Source: Sanderia malayensis (taxonomy: Eukaryota > Cnidaria > Scyphozoa > Semaeostomeae > Pelagiidae). From it: a stretch of 64,000 bases of DNA. A program made the position numbers and the translations under genes. The stretch is from the NCBI GenBank assembly GCA_013076295.1, contig RQOL01000439.1:1-64000 (forward strand). Direction: 5' to 3'. Below the pieces are notes generated by a model that ran no database searches, had not been told where the DNA came from, and saw only the letters and a list, made by a program, of their open reading frames with translations. Positions 42,971-54,485 of this stretch are shown here, one piece after another. The first letter of the stretch is position 1; each line of letters begins with the position of its first letter.

Positions 42971-44927
42971 GGCCGTTGTATCCAGAGATCAAAGCATATG
43001 TACACAATCTTTTTAATGAAAACTGGGTAGTCAGATGGCATTCATCATCTTCATCTCCAGTCGTGGCTGTACGAAAGAAGGATGGAAGTCTGTGCCTGTG
43101 CATAGACTTTTGTCAATTGAATAAACGTACCATGCCAGACAGGCATCCTCTACCTAGAGTTCAGGAAACATTAAACGGTTTATCTGGAAACAACTGGTTT
43201 ACAGTTTTGGTCATGGGCAAAGCTTACCATCAGGCATTTTTACATCCTGATAGTTGTCACCTTACGGTGTTCATAACCCCCTGGGGTTTGTTCGAGTGGA
43301 AACGCATACCATTCGGTCTGACTAATGCACCCGCCGCATTTCAGAGATTAATGGAGACGTGTTTACAGGATATGAGAGATAAGTTTGCGGTGCCATATTT
43401 TGATGATGTATTGGTATTTTCAAAGACCTTCGAGGAAGACGTGGCTCTTGTCAGAACCGTATTGCAACAATTTAACGAGAAAGGCGTCAAGTTAAAACCA
43501 CAAAAATGCGAATTCTTCAAAGATGGAGTAAAATACTTAGGTCGCATAATTACACCAGAAGATTACTATCCACATCTGGACAATGTCAAAGTTTTCAAAG
43601 ATCTCAAGCACAATCCTCCATGCACGGTCGGTGCATTGCGTTGTTTATTAGGCTAACTCGGATACTACAGGCAATACGTTAAGAACCTTGCAAGAGTCGC
43701 AAAATCGCTGTTTGAGCTTTTAAAAAGGACAAATGACCAATTCAAAGGACAAACTAAGGATGTCAAAAACTCATCAGGACAACTGCCTTCTAGTCATAAG
43801 ATTCAGTGGGAGCATCGACATTAGAATGTACTCAATTTTCTCATTGACGCCATAACAAAGGACCCTGTACTTGCTTATCCTGATTTTCAGATACCTTTTA
43901 TCTTACATACGGACGCATCCGAACACGCCTTAGGTGCTGTATTGTATCAACGACAGGAAGGAGCTCTAAGAGTCATCGCTTAGGTAGTAGAAGTCTTTCA
44001 CCATCAGAAAAAAACTACAAGCTGCACAGTGGAAAATTGGAATTTCTAGTGCTTAAATGGGCTATCTGCACACAGTTCCATGACTATCTGTATCACGCAG
44101 AACATTTTACTGTATACACAGACAACATTCCACTGACTTATATCTTGACCAGCAGTAAACTTAATGCTAATACGCAAAGATGGGTTAATGATTTAGCTGA
44201 TTATAACTTTCAGATATGCTATCGACCTGGTATAATTAATAAAGATGCTGACTGTCTTTCTCGTTTCAGTATGGACGATATGATGAAAAGTTGCACATAA
44301 CAACTATCGGTCCCAGAGATAAATGCAATAACTCTAGGCACAATAAGTAATGAAACAATTGAGCCAGCATGGTGTTGTACTTTTGTTGCAGAGCTAGAAC
44401 GATTAGCTACCTAGTTAAGTAATGGGAATACAACATTTGATACTCTTCAATTAAAAACAGAACAGAGAAATGATCCTATTATTAGTCGAGTAGTCCACTT
44501 TAAGGAATCTAATGAAAGACCATCACGACAACAACTTAGGAATGAAAAGAGAGATACTATAGCTTTAGTACAACAATGAAATCATCTATTTTTAGATGAT
44601 GATGGTATTTTACGAAGGAAAATAAATGATGATGTTCAGCTTGTCTTACCAGCTGAGCTTAAACCCTTGATGTACAGAGAATTACATGAAAATATGGGTC
44701 ACTTAGGTGCTGAGCGTGTCACTCATCTTGCTCGAGATCGTGTATACTGGCCTCCTATGCAGACTGATATAGAACATTATGTGAGCAATTTTTGCCAATG
44801 TCTGAAGCAAAAGCGACCAAGTCAAGTGAAACATGCACCTGTGCAGAATATTACACAGTCTAGCCCTATGGACATCGTGTCAATTGATTTCGTTCATCTG
44901 GAGACAGGTTCGGGTGGTTACCAGTAT
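42971..44927 (+). pseudogene. pol: Second Ty3/Gypsy pol: RT, RNase H, integrase start
   Basis: RT from 42976: [60 protein letters not shown], and [15 protein letters not shown], where the usual Y-[IL]-DD is [17 protein letters not shown] and a stop at 43654-43656. RNase H in pieces: FILHTDASEHALGAVLYQRQ, then WAICTQFHDYLYHAEHFTVY and ADYNFQICYRPGIINKDADC. Integrase zinc-binding part MGHLGAERVTHLARDRVYWP with CQCLKQKRP (C-x-C spacing), then MDIVSIDFVHLETGSGGYQY (first catalytic Asp), cut by a 2.1-kb insertion. Many stops. Sequence differs clearly from the element at 10347-16514. Confidence 0.85.
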
Positions 44928-47036
44928 TAGTACAGCAGATTTCAGGTCGAAATGTTCATTTTGTGATAAAAGCATAAAATTTGGTGAACATAGACAGTTT
45001 GATACGCTGAAAAATATTAGATATAGAGGCACTTCAAAAAATGCCCCTCAATGCTATTTTTAGACAGGGGTACTAGAGCCCCATCCCCAAAACCAACAGA
45101 CTGCTCTAACTATCACAATAATCCACAGATAGATACATTACTGAGTATTCTTAGCAAGTTCAACAGGCTGAAAAACATGAAATATAGAGCCACTTGAAAA
45201 AATGCCCCCAAATTCTATTTTTAGACAGGGGTACTAGAGCCCAATCCCCAAAACCAACAAACTGCTGTAACCATTAAAATAAACAACCGATATATACATT
45301 ACTTGGTATACTTAGCAAGTTTGACATGCTAAAAAACATGGAATATAGAGCCACTTGAAAAAATGCCCCCAATTTCTATTTTTAGACAGGGGTACTAGAG
45401 CCCAATCCCCAAAACCAACAAATTGCTGTAACCATCAAAATAAACAACGGATAGATACATTATTTGGTAGAACTTGCGGATTTGAAAGGCTGAGAAACAT
45501 GGAATATACAGCTATTTGCAATGTTTCTCGATGCATTATTTCTACTTGGGCATAATCCCTCAAACTGAGCAAATAACTTAACTAGTGAACTAGTGAATCT
45601 AAAGTTATACAAAAGCGATTTATACCAAATGCTATCTTTAAAACAAAAGATGACTAAACTAAGCTAAACTCAGCAGTCTCCATTGCAGATGCATTTGCAG
45701 CGTCCACCACACCTTTGCTCACAGGAGCATTTGATCAGTTCCTGGCAAACTGCTGATGCATCAGGAAGAGTAGTCCACGAAGGACATCACGAACCACTCT
45801 GATCACGCTTTCATTCCCATTCATCTGGTTTTGGAACTACAGGGCAATTGACGAGACATTGCCCCCAAACATGACATCCCTGGTATATTGCGTGTTTGAT
45901 GTATTGCGTTAATGCATAATCAATATGCATCCCTTGTAGGTGGAATAGCATCAATCTGCCTTTCCTTCCTAGTAAACAAATCTTTTCTAGCCCCATTTGT
46001 TGATTGCTGGCTGCTTGTCGCGTATCATATAAAAGAATAACGAATCGCTCGATTGAACAAACATGAGCATCTGACATTGAATTAGGCGATTTTGACAAAG
46101 CGATGAAGAAATCTGTTAAGTGTACATTTCAGGTTTTCCATGCCGTCTTTTTGCCGATACCCGCAAAAATGATACTGTATCACCCCCGGCTAAAGAGTGA
46201 AACAATGGCAACGCTTTTGATTTTGCAGGACCAATAGTCATTGCCGCTTGATGAACTGGTACAAAACAAAAATTAAAGTATAACAGCGACTTTCACAGCT
46301 GTGTCCTCCAATTCAAGGTTGTGCTTACAGTCCACTTCATTTGGTTATTACGTCATTATATTGCTTTGGAGGATAATTAGAAGATTTTGGGGACTGGGCT
46401 ACCCCTGTCTAAAAATAGCATGTGGGGACATTTTTTCAAGTGGCACTATATTCCTTGTTTTTCAGCATGTCGAACTTGCTAAGTATACCAAGTAATGTAT
46501 CTATCCGTTGTTTATTTTGATGGTTACAGCAGTTTGTTGGATTTGGGGATTGGGCTCTAGTACCCCTGTCTAAAAATAGAATTTGGGGGCATTTTTTCAA
46601 GTGGCTCTATATTCCTTTTTTTTCAGCATGTCGAACTTGCTAAGTATACTAAGTAATGTATCTATCTGTGGACGATTGTGATAGTTAGAGCAGTTTGTTG
46701 GTTTTGGGGATTGGGCTCTAGTACCCCTGTCTAAAAATAGAATTTGGGGGCATTTTTTCAAGTGGCTCTATATTCCTTTTTTTCAGCATGTCGAACTTGC
46801 TAAGTATACTGAGTAATGTATCTATTTGTGGATTATTGTGATAGTTAGAGCAGTTTGTTGGTTTTGGGGATTGGGCTTTAGTACCCCTGTCTAAAAATAG
46901 CATTTAGGGGCATTTTTTGAAGTGCCTCTATATCTAATATTTTTCAGCGTATCAAACTGTCTATGTTCACCAAATTTTATACTTTTATCACAAAATGAAC
47001 AAAACCATCATTTTTGTACCGAAATCTGCTGTACTA
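44928..47036. mobile_element. Foldback element with Academ-type ends, 2.1 kb, in the integrase
   Basis: Inverted ends start TAGTACAGCAGATTT. TAT flanks it on both sides (44925-44927 and 47037-47039). Removing it rejoins the integrase in frame at GGYQY-ILTVVDHFSQF. Each arm carries ~161-bp tandem sub-repeats marked by GACAGGGGTACTAGAGCC: three in the left arm (about 45064, 45225, 45386) and four inverted in the right (about 46405, 46556, 46717, 46879). The 3-bp duplication, the TA start and the nuclease remnant inside all match the Academ element at 26983-32884. Confidence 0.8.
45690..46300 (-). pseudogene. XPG-nuclease-type protein, C-terminal remnant (Academ-like)
   Basis: Minus strand. ALPLFHSLAGGDTVSFLRVS corresponds to MTGCDTVSFPFRVGK of the Academ protein at about 31727-31770. 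Then MSDAHVCSIERFVILLYDTR, ALTQYIKHAIYQGCHVWGQC, a PKPDEWE stretch, WTTLPDASAVCQELIKCSCE and a Cys-rich end RCGGRCKCICNGDC with a stop near 45675. Stops after DEWE and before CPSWTT and a frameshift near 46098 break it. The Cys-rich tail is common in transposon proteins of fish and cnidarians (from memory). The rest of the protein is absent, so the element cannot move itself. Confidence 0.7.
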
Positions 47037-47039
47037 TAT

Positions 47040-47830
47040 ATCTTGACAGTTGTTGATCATTTTTCGCAGTTTCTTCAAGCGTGTGTAGCGACGGATAAAT
47101 CTGCCAAAACTGCCGCACGTCATTTGTATGAAGAGTTCATTCCGCCTTTCGGAATACCTGCTCGCTTACATCATGACCAGGGTGCCGAGTTTGAAAATGG
47201 ATTGTTTACACACTCACAAAACTTTGTGGAATGACCCGGTCCCAAACGACTCCCTAACATCCTCAGGGAAGTGGCCAGTGTGAAGGAATTAACAAAACTT
47301 TTGGATATGTTACGCACGTTAGAGGAAGCACAGAAATCTAGATGGAAATATAGTCTTCATCATTTAGTCCATGCATATAACTGTACCCACAACTTGACTA
47401 CAGGTTATTCATGGTACTCGCTGTTGTTTGGTCGGGAACCAATACTTCCAATTGACATGATTTTACAAACATCTAAGCTGCCATCTAACATAAGTCATAA
47501 GCAGTATCATACTGATCTTCAACGTTCAATGACTGTTGCCCAAGAAATCGCAAGTCAGAAAGCCAAAAAGAGAAAATCTGATGACATCCAGAAGAAAAAT
47601 ATCAAAGCTCTTTCACATGAACTTCAAATCGGAGACAGAGTCCTCATCAGAAATCTAGGGGATAGAGGAGGCCTAGTAACCAAAGGCAATGGGATCTAGG
47701 AACTCCACAATGAAGAACAAATGTTCATTGTGTTTTCGGGAATGAGGCCATCGAGAATTACTTTCAAAATTATAAGGGTTCAAAGGGTTCAATATATGAG
47801 AACATTGTGGATAATTTAAGTAATATTTAA
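47040..47830 (+). pseudogene. pol: Second Ty3/Gypsy integrase, remainder
   Basis: Continues after the foldback element: ILTVVDHFSQFLQACVATDK, FGIPARLHHDQGAEFENGLF (second catalytic Asp in HDQG), a stop at 47233, then AYNCTHNLTTGYSWYSLLFG, REPILPIDMILQ and DRVLIRNLGDRGG, the start of the GPY-like region. The catalytic Glu region was lost near 47240-47270 (a KVASV-like remnant). Decays after 47700. No 3' LTR was found. Confidence 0.8.
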
Positions 47831-48600
47831 TAATCGCACTTCAAACATACGTCCTTGAAACTTTCAGCGTTAATTTGTCTTGTGAATATCATTATGTGAC
47901 GGTTCTGATTTTATAATATCTGTACAAGGCTAAATTGACGAATGGTTCCATTTGTAAGGGCTCAGTATGGGGAAATCTGTAAATTTAGAATGTTTTGAGA
48001 AAATCTCAAAAGTATCTACAGACGCTTGACGCTTTGAATCCTGGAGTAGGAATGGACATGGTAACAGTCTATCTTGAAGCGAATTGAAATTGGAAAAATC
48101 AGAAGGAGGCCAGAGTTACAAAGATCTCAAACTATAAGGCTTGAGTATAAGAAAATATTACAACTTTCACATGAAAATATATCATTCACCTCAGTACTCA
48201 GTACTCAGTAATACTCTTACAGGCAAAGAAATTTATCATTAGAAAATGTTAATTATGGCACACACTGGTAACAAAATCATTTCCATCTGTTACATGAAGG
48301 ATATTTCTGCATCCTGTACATGTCGCTCACATAATCTTCTTCTAATTTATAGAGATCAATGTCTATAACGATAGCAATCTTTTCCTTGCACCAAAATTAT
48401 AATGGAATACTCTTGTAAAGCTCCTTACCTTTGACAAGCTCACCAGCGAGAGGGAGATGAAGGTATATAAAACACACATCTTATATTTCCCAATTTTCAA
48501 TATGTAACTCTATAAAATCCCCATACAAATTAAAGTCACATTTCTTTTATCAATCAAATTTAACAATGGATAATCTTCATCTTTATTCAATCATATATTG
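47831..48600. other. Unassigned stretch with a 50-bp direct-repeat copy
   Basis: No gene seen. 48148-48198 (AAGAAAATATTACAACTTTC and following) recurs at 53648-53698 directly after helicase copy C. Confidence 0.5.
48148..48198 (+). repeat. 50-bp direct repeat, left copy
   Basis: Shares AAGAAAATATTACAACTT-CACATGAAAAT-AATCAT-CACCTC with 53648-53698. The two bracket ORF X and Rep copy C. Confidence 0.6.
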
Positions 48601-48626
48601 TGTTTCTTGTTATTTATGTTGATTTA

Positions 48627-49331
48627 CTTCCTCTTTGCCTTTTTTCTCTTTTTGCTTGTTTTTGCTTTCTTCTCCTTCTTTTTCGGCACTTCTTCATCCA
48701 CTCTCTGCATCTAATGCAGCCAACACATCTTCTAGTTTCTCCCCCCCCCCTTTCTCTTTGTGCCGTTAATGTTAATCAAGCGCACATAATCTGTAGTGTT
48801 TCCCGTCTCTTTGAACTTGGGGTTGGGAGCTGGTCAAACATCGAACTTCTCTGCCAAAACTGCAGGATTGGACATGAGAAGCTGCCCCGCCTTGAAATTC
48901 ACCCCCATGCTGAACATCACGGCCCCAACCTCCGCAAAAGACAACATCAGGCTGTCCATGCCCTTTGTGGGGTTGATAATTTCTTTCAAAAGCTTTCTGG
49001 TCTCTTTCTGTGTGGTAACCAGCTCATTTTCCTTCCTCTGAAGACTCAGCAAAAACTCCATTCCTTTACCTTTTCAATTCCTTCCTTCGGGATCTGATTC
49101 TTCACAACGACCTTCAATGTTATCCATCATTGTCTGAGCAAACTCTGACATGGCCACATGGGGAATTTTTAGCCACCCGCAATTCTCAGGCCTTAACCTT
49201 TTAAAAGCGGTCTCCTTGTCTGGAAATGGCTTGGCGGGACTATATTGTCTCAGAAAATTTTTGGGGAAATGCTGAAGAAAGCTAACCCCTGGTGTCTTCT
49301 GTGTTGTGGCTTTTGCTGGTGATGATGCCAT
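48627..49331 (-). pseudogene. ORF X, most complete copy
   Basis: ATG at 49331-49329, MASSPAKATTQKTPGVSFLQ, HFPKNFLRQYSPAKPFPDKE, LRPENCGWLKIPHVAMSEFA, then GRN and a stop at 49074. A second frame from 49061 (MEFLLSLQRKENELVTTQKE) carries LLKEIINPTKGMDSLMLSFA, VGAVMFSMGVNFKAGQLLMS and NPAVLAEKFDV, stop, then NPKFKETGNTTDYVRLIN and a long Lys/Glu-rich tail to 48627. Compared with 38786-39395, the boxes HFP-NF, G-NFK-GQLL and NP--LAEK are conserved while linkers differ. This conservation between distant copies suggests a protein once under selection. Function unknown. Confidence 0.6.
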
Positions 49332-49589
49332 ACTAAGGAATGAAACATAGTTCCAATATTCAATTTCAACATGTTGCAGTTCCCGTCTTTAATATTATAC
49401 ATATATTTACTTATTACAAAAATGAAATTATGAAATGCTCTTCTTTCCATTCATATGAATTTGAGTTCATATTTGAACTCAAATTTAAGTTGAGTTCAAA
49501 TATGAACTCAACTTAAAGCACAGTTTTTTTCATGCATATATTTCCAGGAGAATGGTACCTGTCATCTCATTGCAGATCCGCACTTGCAG

Positions 49590-50340
49590 TAGTGATAACC
49601 GTATAGAATACTAATTTGGTCCTTTGACAATCATTCATAAAAAAGTTGGAAAATCAAAGACTTAGGAATTTTGCAAAAATTTCAAAAGTTTTTAATGTTT
49701 CTCTGCTCTCTTCCTACAGATATCATGACTCAATACCTATCGAAATACACACCTTATACACATCTACACATATAGAATAATAATTTGGTCTTCTTACAGT
49801 GGCTCATAAGAAAGTTACAAAATCAAAGTCATGGGCATTTTTCAAAAATTTTTTGGCAATGTTTTAACACCTTTTAATTTTTTCTTCCGTCTCGCTACAC
49901 ATATCATAACTCAATACAAATGGAAATATGCACCATTTGATGCTCTACATTTCTAAGTAAATCATTTGAAATCTCAGAGCTTTTGTTTCATTCTCAAATT
50001 TTAATTTGTATATTCCAAATTAAAAAAAAAATTTACGGCAACAAGTTTTTCAATATAAGTTTCTTGGCAAATGATATCCAAAATCTGATTGGAGATTCGA
50101 ATACCTTGTCGTCACAAGCATATAGAACAATAATTTGGTCTCCTGTCATTGATAACAAAGTTAGAAAAACAAAGTCATGGTCGTTTTGCAAAAATTTCAA
50201 CTAAAGGTGAGAATACTTTTCACTTTTTCTTTGCTCCCTTCCTAAACATATCTTAAGAACTGCCTATCAAAACAAATGTACATCATTTCCTGATGTACAT
50301 TTCTATGTACTTCATTTGAAATTTCAGAGGCTTTTTTTAT
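49590..50340. repeat. Three degenerate tandem units, AT-rich
   Basis: The phrase ATAGAATAATAATTTGGTC then AAAGTTACAAAATCAAAGTC and TTTGCAAAAATTTC occurs from about 49603, 49770 and 50117. Units are about 170 and 350 bp apart, with weak identity. No coding potential seen. Confidence 0.55.
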
Positions 50341-51589
50341 TTTTTAGCATCCAATATGTACATTCTAAATTTAAGAATAAAAAATTTACTGACAGTTTTT
50401 TTTTTCAGTTTAACCTTTTTTTCAGCAGATAAGCAAAATCTGATCCCACATCTGCACTCACGGCTGTCAAATGCATATGGGATGCAATTTTCATGCAATT
50501 ATCTTGGCTAATAACATATATGTGTGATAAAATTTAATAGAACATGAATAAAATTTTTGCAACTCTGTTATTAAAAATTTCTTGCAAAATTTTTCAATAA
50601 TGCAAAAATTATCAAACTTCCCTCAAAGTTTCATTGAACAATAAAAATTTCAATCAGCAAATCTCGTTTATTTGCTTTTGGAACTTTTTTGTTGCCTGCA
50701 AATGTGTAAAATTGTGCTCACTACAAAATTCTCCAAAATACTTGCAGAATTCAATTTGAACCAACAATTATTCTTATCAACTTTGCTCTAAACCCGAAGC
50801 CCAACTTTTTTATTATTTCCCACCTAAATTCGTCCAGTGAAGACCATTATATTATCCAAGAACTGTGACCCCACTTACAACATTTCTCAATACAAACATA
50901 AAATGTTTTCAGTAGAAGCCGAAGGCTAACTTCAGCTTGCTGACTAGGCTATTTTACTTTTTCTTCCAGTATTCTGAAATTTGTCCTACTTTTTCTAATG
51001 CATATATTGTTGAATTATATAATCGCACTGGTGTCCCTCGTACATATTTCTATATATCTATATAGGTCAGTCTTTTTATATAAATTAAATTTTCTATTTC
51101 ATACGACCTATACTTCAAATGAATAAAAACATTATACTCCAAATTTATATGCTGTAAAGATTAACTACACATTCACTTACTGTCACTCATAACCAAACTG
51201 ATTCCTTATTCCTCTCCACAGTTCCATCAACATGTACAAGGCTGGTTAGAACCAAATTCCGCGACCTTCTATACATATCTTCTTCCATATTCCTTTAAAG
51301 ATTAATATTTCAGTGTCAACCACTTTGGAAATCCATTTCCGTTACATCATCACATTTTGTTGTCTATTTTTTCTTTCTAATTGCCACATTTGTAACAAAA
51401 GACCATCGTCCACTGTCTATCATGCTAAACATATTAAATTGCTTTCTCTTGATTACATATATATTTATATACTCCCTACTTTAACTACAAACAATCCCTT
51501 TACAAATTTTCACTTCACAAAATACATCAAATTCAACCTTCATAGACATAGCTCACTGTTAGTAATTTAAAAAATACCTCCAAGAAACC
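50341..51589. other. AT-rich stretch without recognisable gene
   Basis: Possible 5' region of Rep copy C. No domain seen in any frame, including 51313-51570. Confidence 0.5.
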
Positions 51590-53647
51590 ACTTTTGCACA
51601 TCATCTCAAAACAGTGGAATACAACAGATGCAACATCTTTTTGGAAATCTTGTCATGCCATATATTTACAACCTTCTGACAGATTATTGAAAAGATTCGA
51701 AACTTCAGGCTCCATTGTTGCTGAAGAGAGTACCTTTGATAACAAAGCTATTAACAATCTGATTTTTTGGATCAAATACTTATCATGGAAAAAGTGTGAG
51801 CAATGTTATTCCATATCAGCACAGAGACTTTTGCCAAACTATAGCCGCCTCTTCAAGACAACCAAGAAGTTTCCTTGCCCATATGAACCTGACAGATATG
51901 AAGTTGCAAAGCCCCAAAGTTTTCCAGAGGAGTTATCATGTTTGGATCACGATGACATTGAAACTCTCTGTCCCTTCCAAATTGATCTCAAACCAAAGGA
52001 GCAAAAAAGATTTGGCTATCGCATTCGCAATTGTTTATTTGCCATTAAAATATCCCCCTTATTGGTAAAAAATAAAATGGATTCTCTAACTGATTCAAAT
52101 TGCAAAAAGTGTTGTCTAACAGCATACAACTATTTAATTGCATCCAATGTGTCTTCTTACCAAGAATATGTTGTTCAACGAGATACAATGATTTCTGAAC
52201 AGATACCTATGCAATGCATGGAAATTTTCCAATGGATTGGGGTGGAATGTGCATTGTGGCCCAACCTGTATCCATTCACCACAATGTGTGAATCATGGTA
52301 CGACGGCAAGCAGGACAAATTCAGTAGAAAGTAATCTTTCACAACCAAATTGTTAAGCTCTATTGTAGACTGCAGCTTGAATTTTCAGTTACTGCAATTT
52401 GTTTTGGACTGATGGCTTTTTAAAACAGTAACTGGTGCCATCAATCAGGCAAAATTCTTTCATTGCACACCCTACCATGCCTTAAGCACGAAAAGCTTCT
52501 CACCAGGTTTTTGGCAACGTCAACAGAGATACCTGATTGATATTGTAGGACAAGAGGGCCACACAGCTTTTTTTATCACCTGTTCCCCATCTGAATGGAC
52601 GTTTACTTCACCTTACTGGCTTGATGATCCAAGCTCAAAATACAAGTTTCGTCCAACAGAAACTGCCTTCTTTGAAACATCGCACTTTATCTTCATCCTG
52701 GAGTTATTTGTGGATACCTCTGTGGAACAACAGATCAAAATTGCAACACACGTTTGTTTAACTTTAGCAAAATGAAAGGTGCAACAAGCGTTGACACTTT
52801 CTTCTATCACTTTTAGTTTCAGGACAGGGGAACAGTTCATGTACATATGCTAGTTTGGTTGACCAACTTTAAAGCCATTAATTTCAAATCAATACGTGCA
52901 GATATCTTTTTTACTTCTGACCCCTTGTATGGATACGTTATAAAACATCAAAAGTGTAGCAAATCTTCCAACTCCCTACTAGTCCAAGAGAAAGAAACTT
53001 ATGTCAAAGATGATCATTCATCTCAAATTCTCCACATTGCACATCCTGCAGATGCATTTGCAATGTACCTGAGAGCCTATATCAACACACTCTTGCCATC
53101 TCTACGTTGCTCCATGGATGTCCAAACCAGTGATGGTAGAGGAATGTTGCTGAAGTATGTCAGTTCTTATGTTTCAAAATGGAATGAGACATTCCATACC
53201 AACAGCCCATTTGCCACTGACGTCAATACTTGGCACACTGCATTTCGATATCTTATTGATTTCAACTCATGCAAGGCAGAAGTGTAGGCCCTCTTTTCAA
53301 ACAGCGACATAGCTTTTTGTTTTGGAGTCACGGCGAACTTCTTGCCTCCTAAACCTGATGAAACCTCAAATTCCAAAATGCTCCAACTGTACTACAGTAG
53401 ATCTCGCAATCAAACAACATTACCTTCATTATTTGGCTAAGAAAGGACGCAAATACCTGTTAATTGCAGGACAACCAGGAACTGGAAAAAGCTTTCTCTT
53501 CCTCTCCTGCATTGATTATAGTGTTGAAACAACCTCTCAGTTATGGTTGTAACATGCACTGGATGTCTATCTTCCATCTATAAAGGCATATATGGTGATC
53601 AAATTACTGCAAACACAATTCACACCGCTTTTCAATACCCAATTAAT
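51590..53647 (+). pseudogene. Divergent HUH Rep/SF1-helicase element, copy C (most complete)
   Basis: Rep N-terminal part 51594-52334: WNTTDATSFWKSCHAIYLQP, LLPNYSRLFKTTKKFPCPYE, LDHDDIETLCPFQIDLKPKE, and VECALWPNLYPFTTMCESWY. Then SPGFWQRQQRYLIDIVG and FFITCSPSEWTFTSPYWLDD (52540-52630). HUH motif H-V-H at 52838-52846 in QDRGTVHVHMLVWLTNFKAI. Two-tyrosine motif YVSSYVSKW at 53156-53182, with tyrosines four apart as in Helitrons. Helicase starts about 53380 with Walker A GQPGTGKS (53469-53492) and TCTGCLSSIYKGIYGD. It ends abruptly at 53647. Frameshifts near 52335, 52830, 53285 and 53540. Rep nicks and joins DNA, helicase unwinds; both infer rolling-circle transposition. Confidence 0.8.
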
Positions 53648-53698
53648 ACAAGAAAATATTACAACTTCCACATGAAAATAAATCATTTACCTCCGTAG
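53648..53698 (+). repeat. 50-bp direct repeat, right copy
   Basis: See 48148-48198. It begins exactly where the helicase of copy C stops matching copy A. Confidence 0.6.
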
Positions 53699-54059
53699 CT
53701 ACAGTAATGAATCTCGCAGTGTTTATTCATCCAGCAGACACCTGGGTGCAACACAATGATTGATTCGACAACCAAAACGATGCTGAGCTACTCTTATAAG
53801 CTCTTATAAGCTTGAAGCTCTGTGAAAATAGTATTTGTGTATACATATACTATTATAACTTTTTTGATAGGAACGACCCCCACTTTTTTGCCTTGCTTCA
53901 AAAGACACTGTTGAGCTCATCTCACACTTGAAGGGAAAAATTGTGTACTACCTCGTTTCCATGTAATGACTGTTTTACTGAAATGCTCCTTGCCTTTAGT
54001 ACTAATTTTGAACTTTAAGGTTGTGTCATTGCTACACTTTCAGAGATTAAGCTTTGACT
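53699..54059. other. Spacer, no gene seen
   Basis: Includes a short tandem CTTATAAGCTCTTATAAGCT near 53793. Base composition turns G/T-rich on the plus strand from about 53860. Confidence 0.4.
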
Positions 54060-54380
54060 ATCAACGCCGGCGGATACGTTTAGCAATCCGTTCTTATTAA
54101 AGTTGATTAAGTTTGTGATAAGATTAGGCGGCGGACACATTAAGGAATGGGTTCTAATTAAGGTTGGTTAATTTGCGATAAGATCAGTGGTGGGACACGC
54201 AAAGTAAAACAATTTTGTTTGAAATCTTGATGTTGTTCCGATGGGATCACCCATCATGGGACACGCGCAGTAATGAGTTGTGAAGGGGGGTAATGAGATT
54301 TTGATAAGGTCGGTCTTTGTGGGACACGTAATGTATATAGTAGATTAAGTTGCGATAAGATGAGTGGTCGGAGACGCAAA
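54060..54380 (-). repeat. Degenerate ~63-bp repeats with GGACAC and GATAAGAT motifs
   Basis: GGACAC (or a one-base variant) at about 54067, 54133, 54193, 54259, 54322 and 54369, often preceded by GATAAGAT and followed by GCAAAG. Spacing 47-66 bp. It lies at the far 3' side of the minus-strand Helitron and may be its subterminal region. Confidence 0.5.
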
Positions 54381-54485
54381 GAGAAACAATTTGATTTGAA
54401 ATCATTGAAAATATGTTGATGTGTAGAAATGAAAAAAGGGGTAAAAAATAAAATATATAGTTTGTTTGTGAAAAAGTTTTGAAAG

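Noticed and set aside
45355..45555. Small frames in the foldback arms
   Set aside because: They repeat with the 161-bp sub-repeats and carry no domain.
47700..48600. 3' LTR for the second Ty3/Gypsy element
   Set aside because: No matching 5' LTR exists and no TG...CA repeat pair could be found around 40.8-48.6 kb.
51313..51570. 85-codon plus frame before Rep copy C
   Set aside because: AT-rich chance frame with no match to copies A or B.
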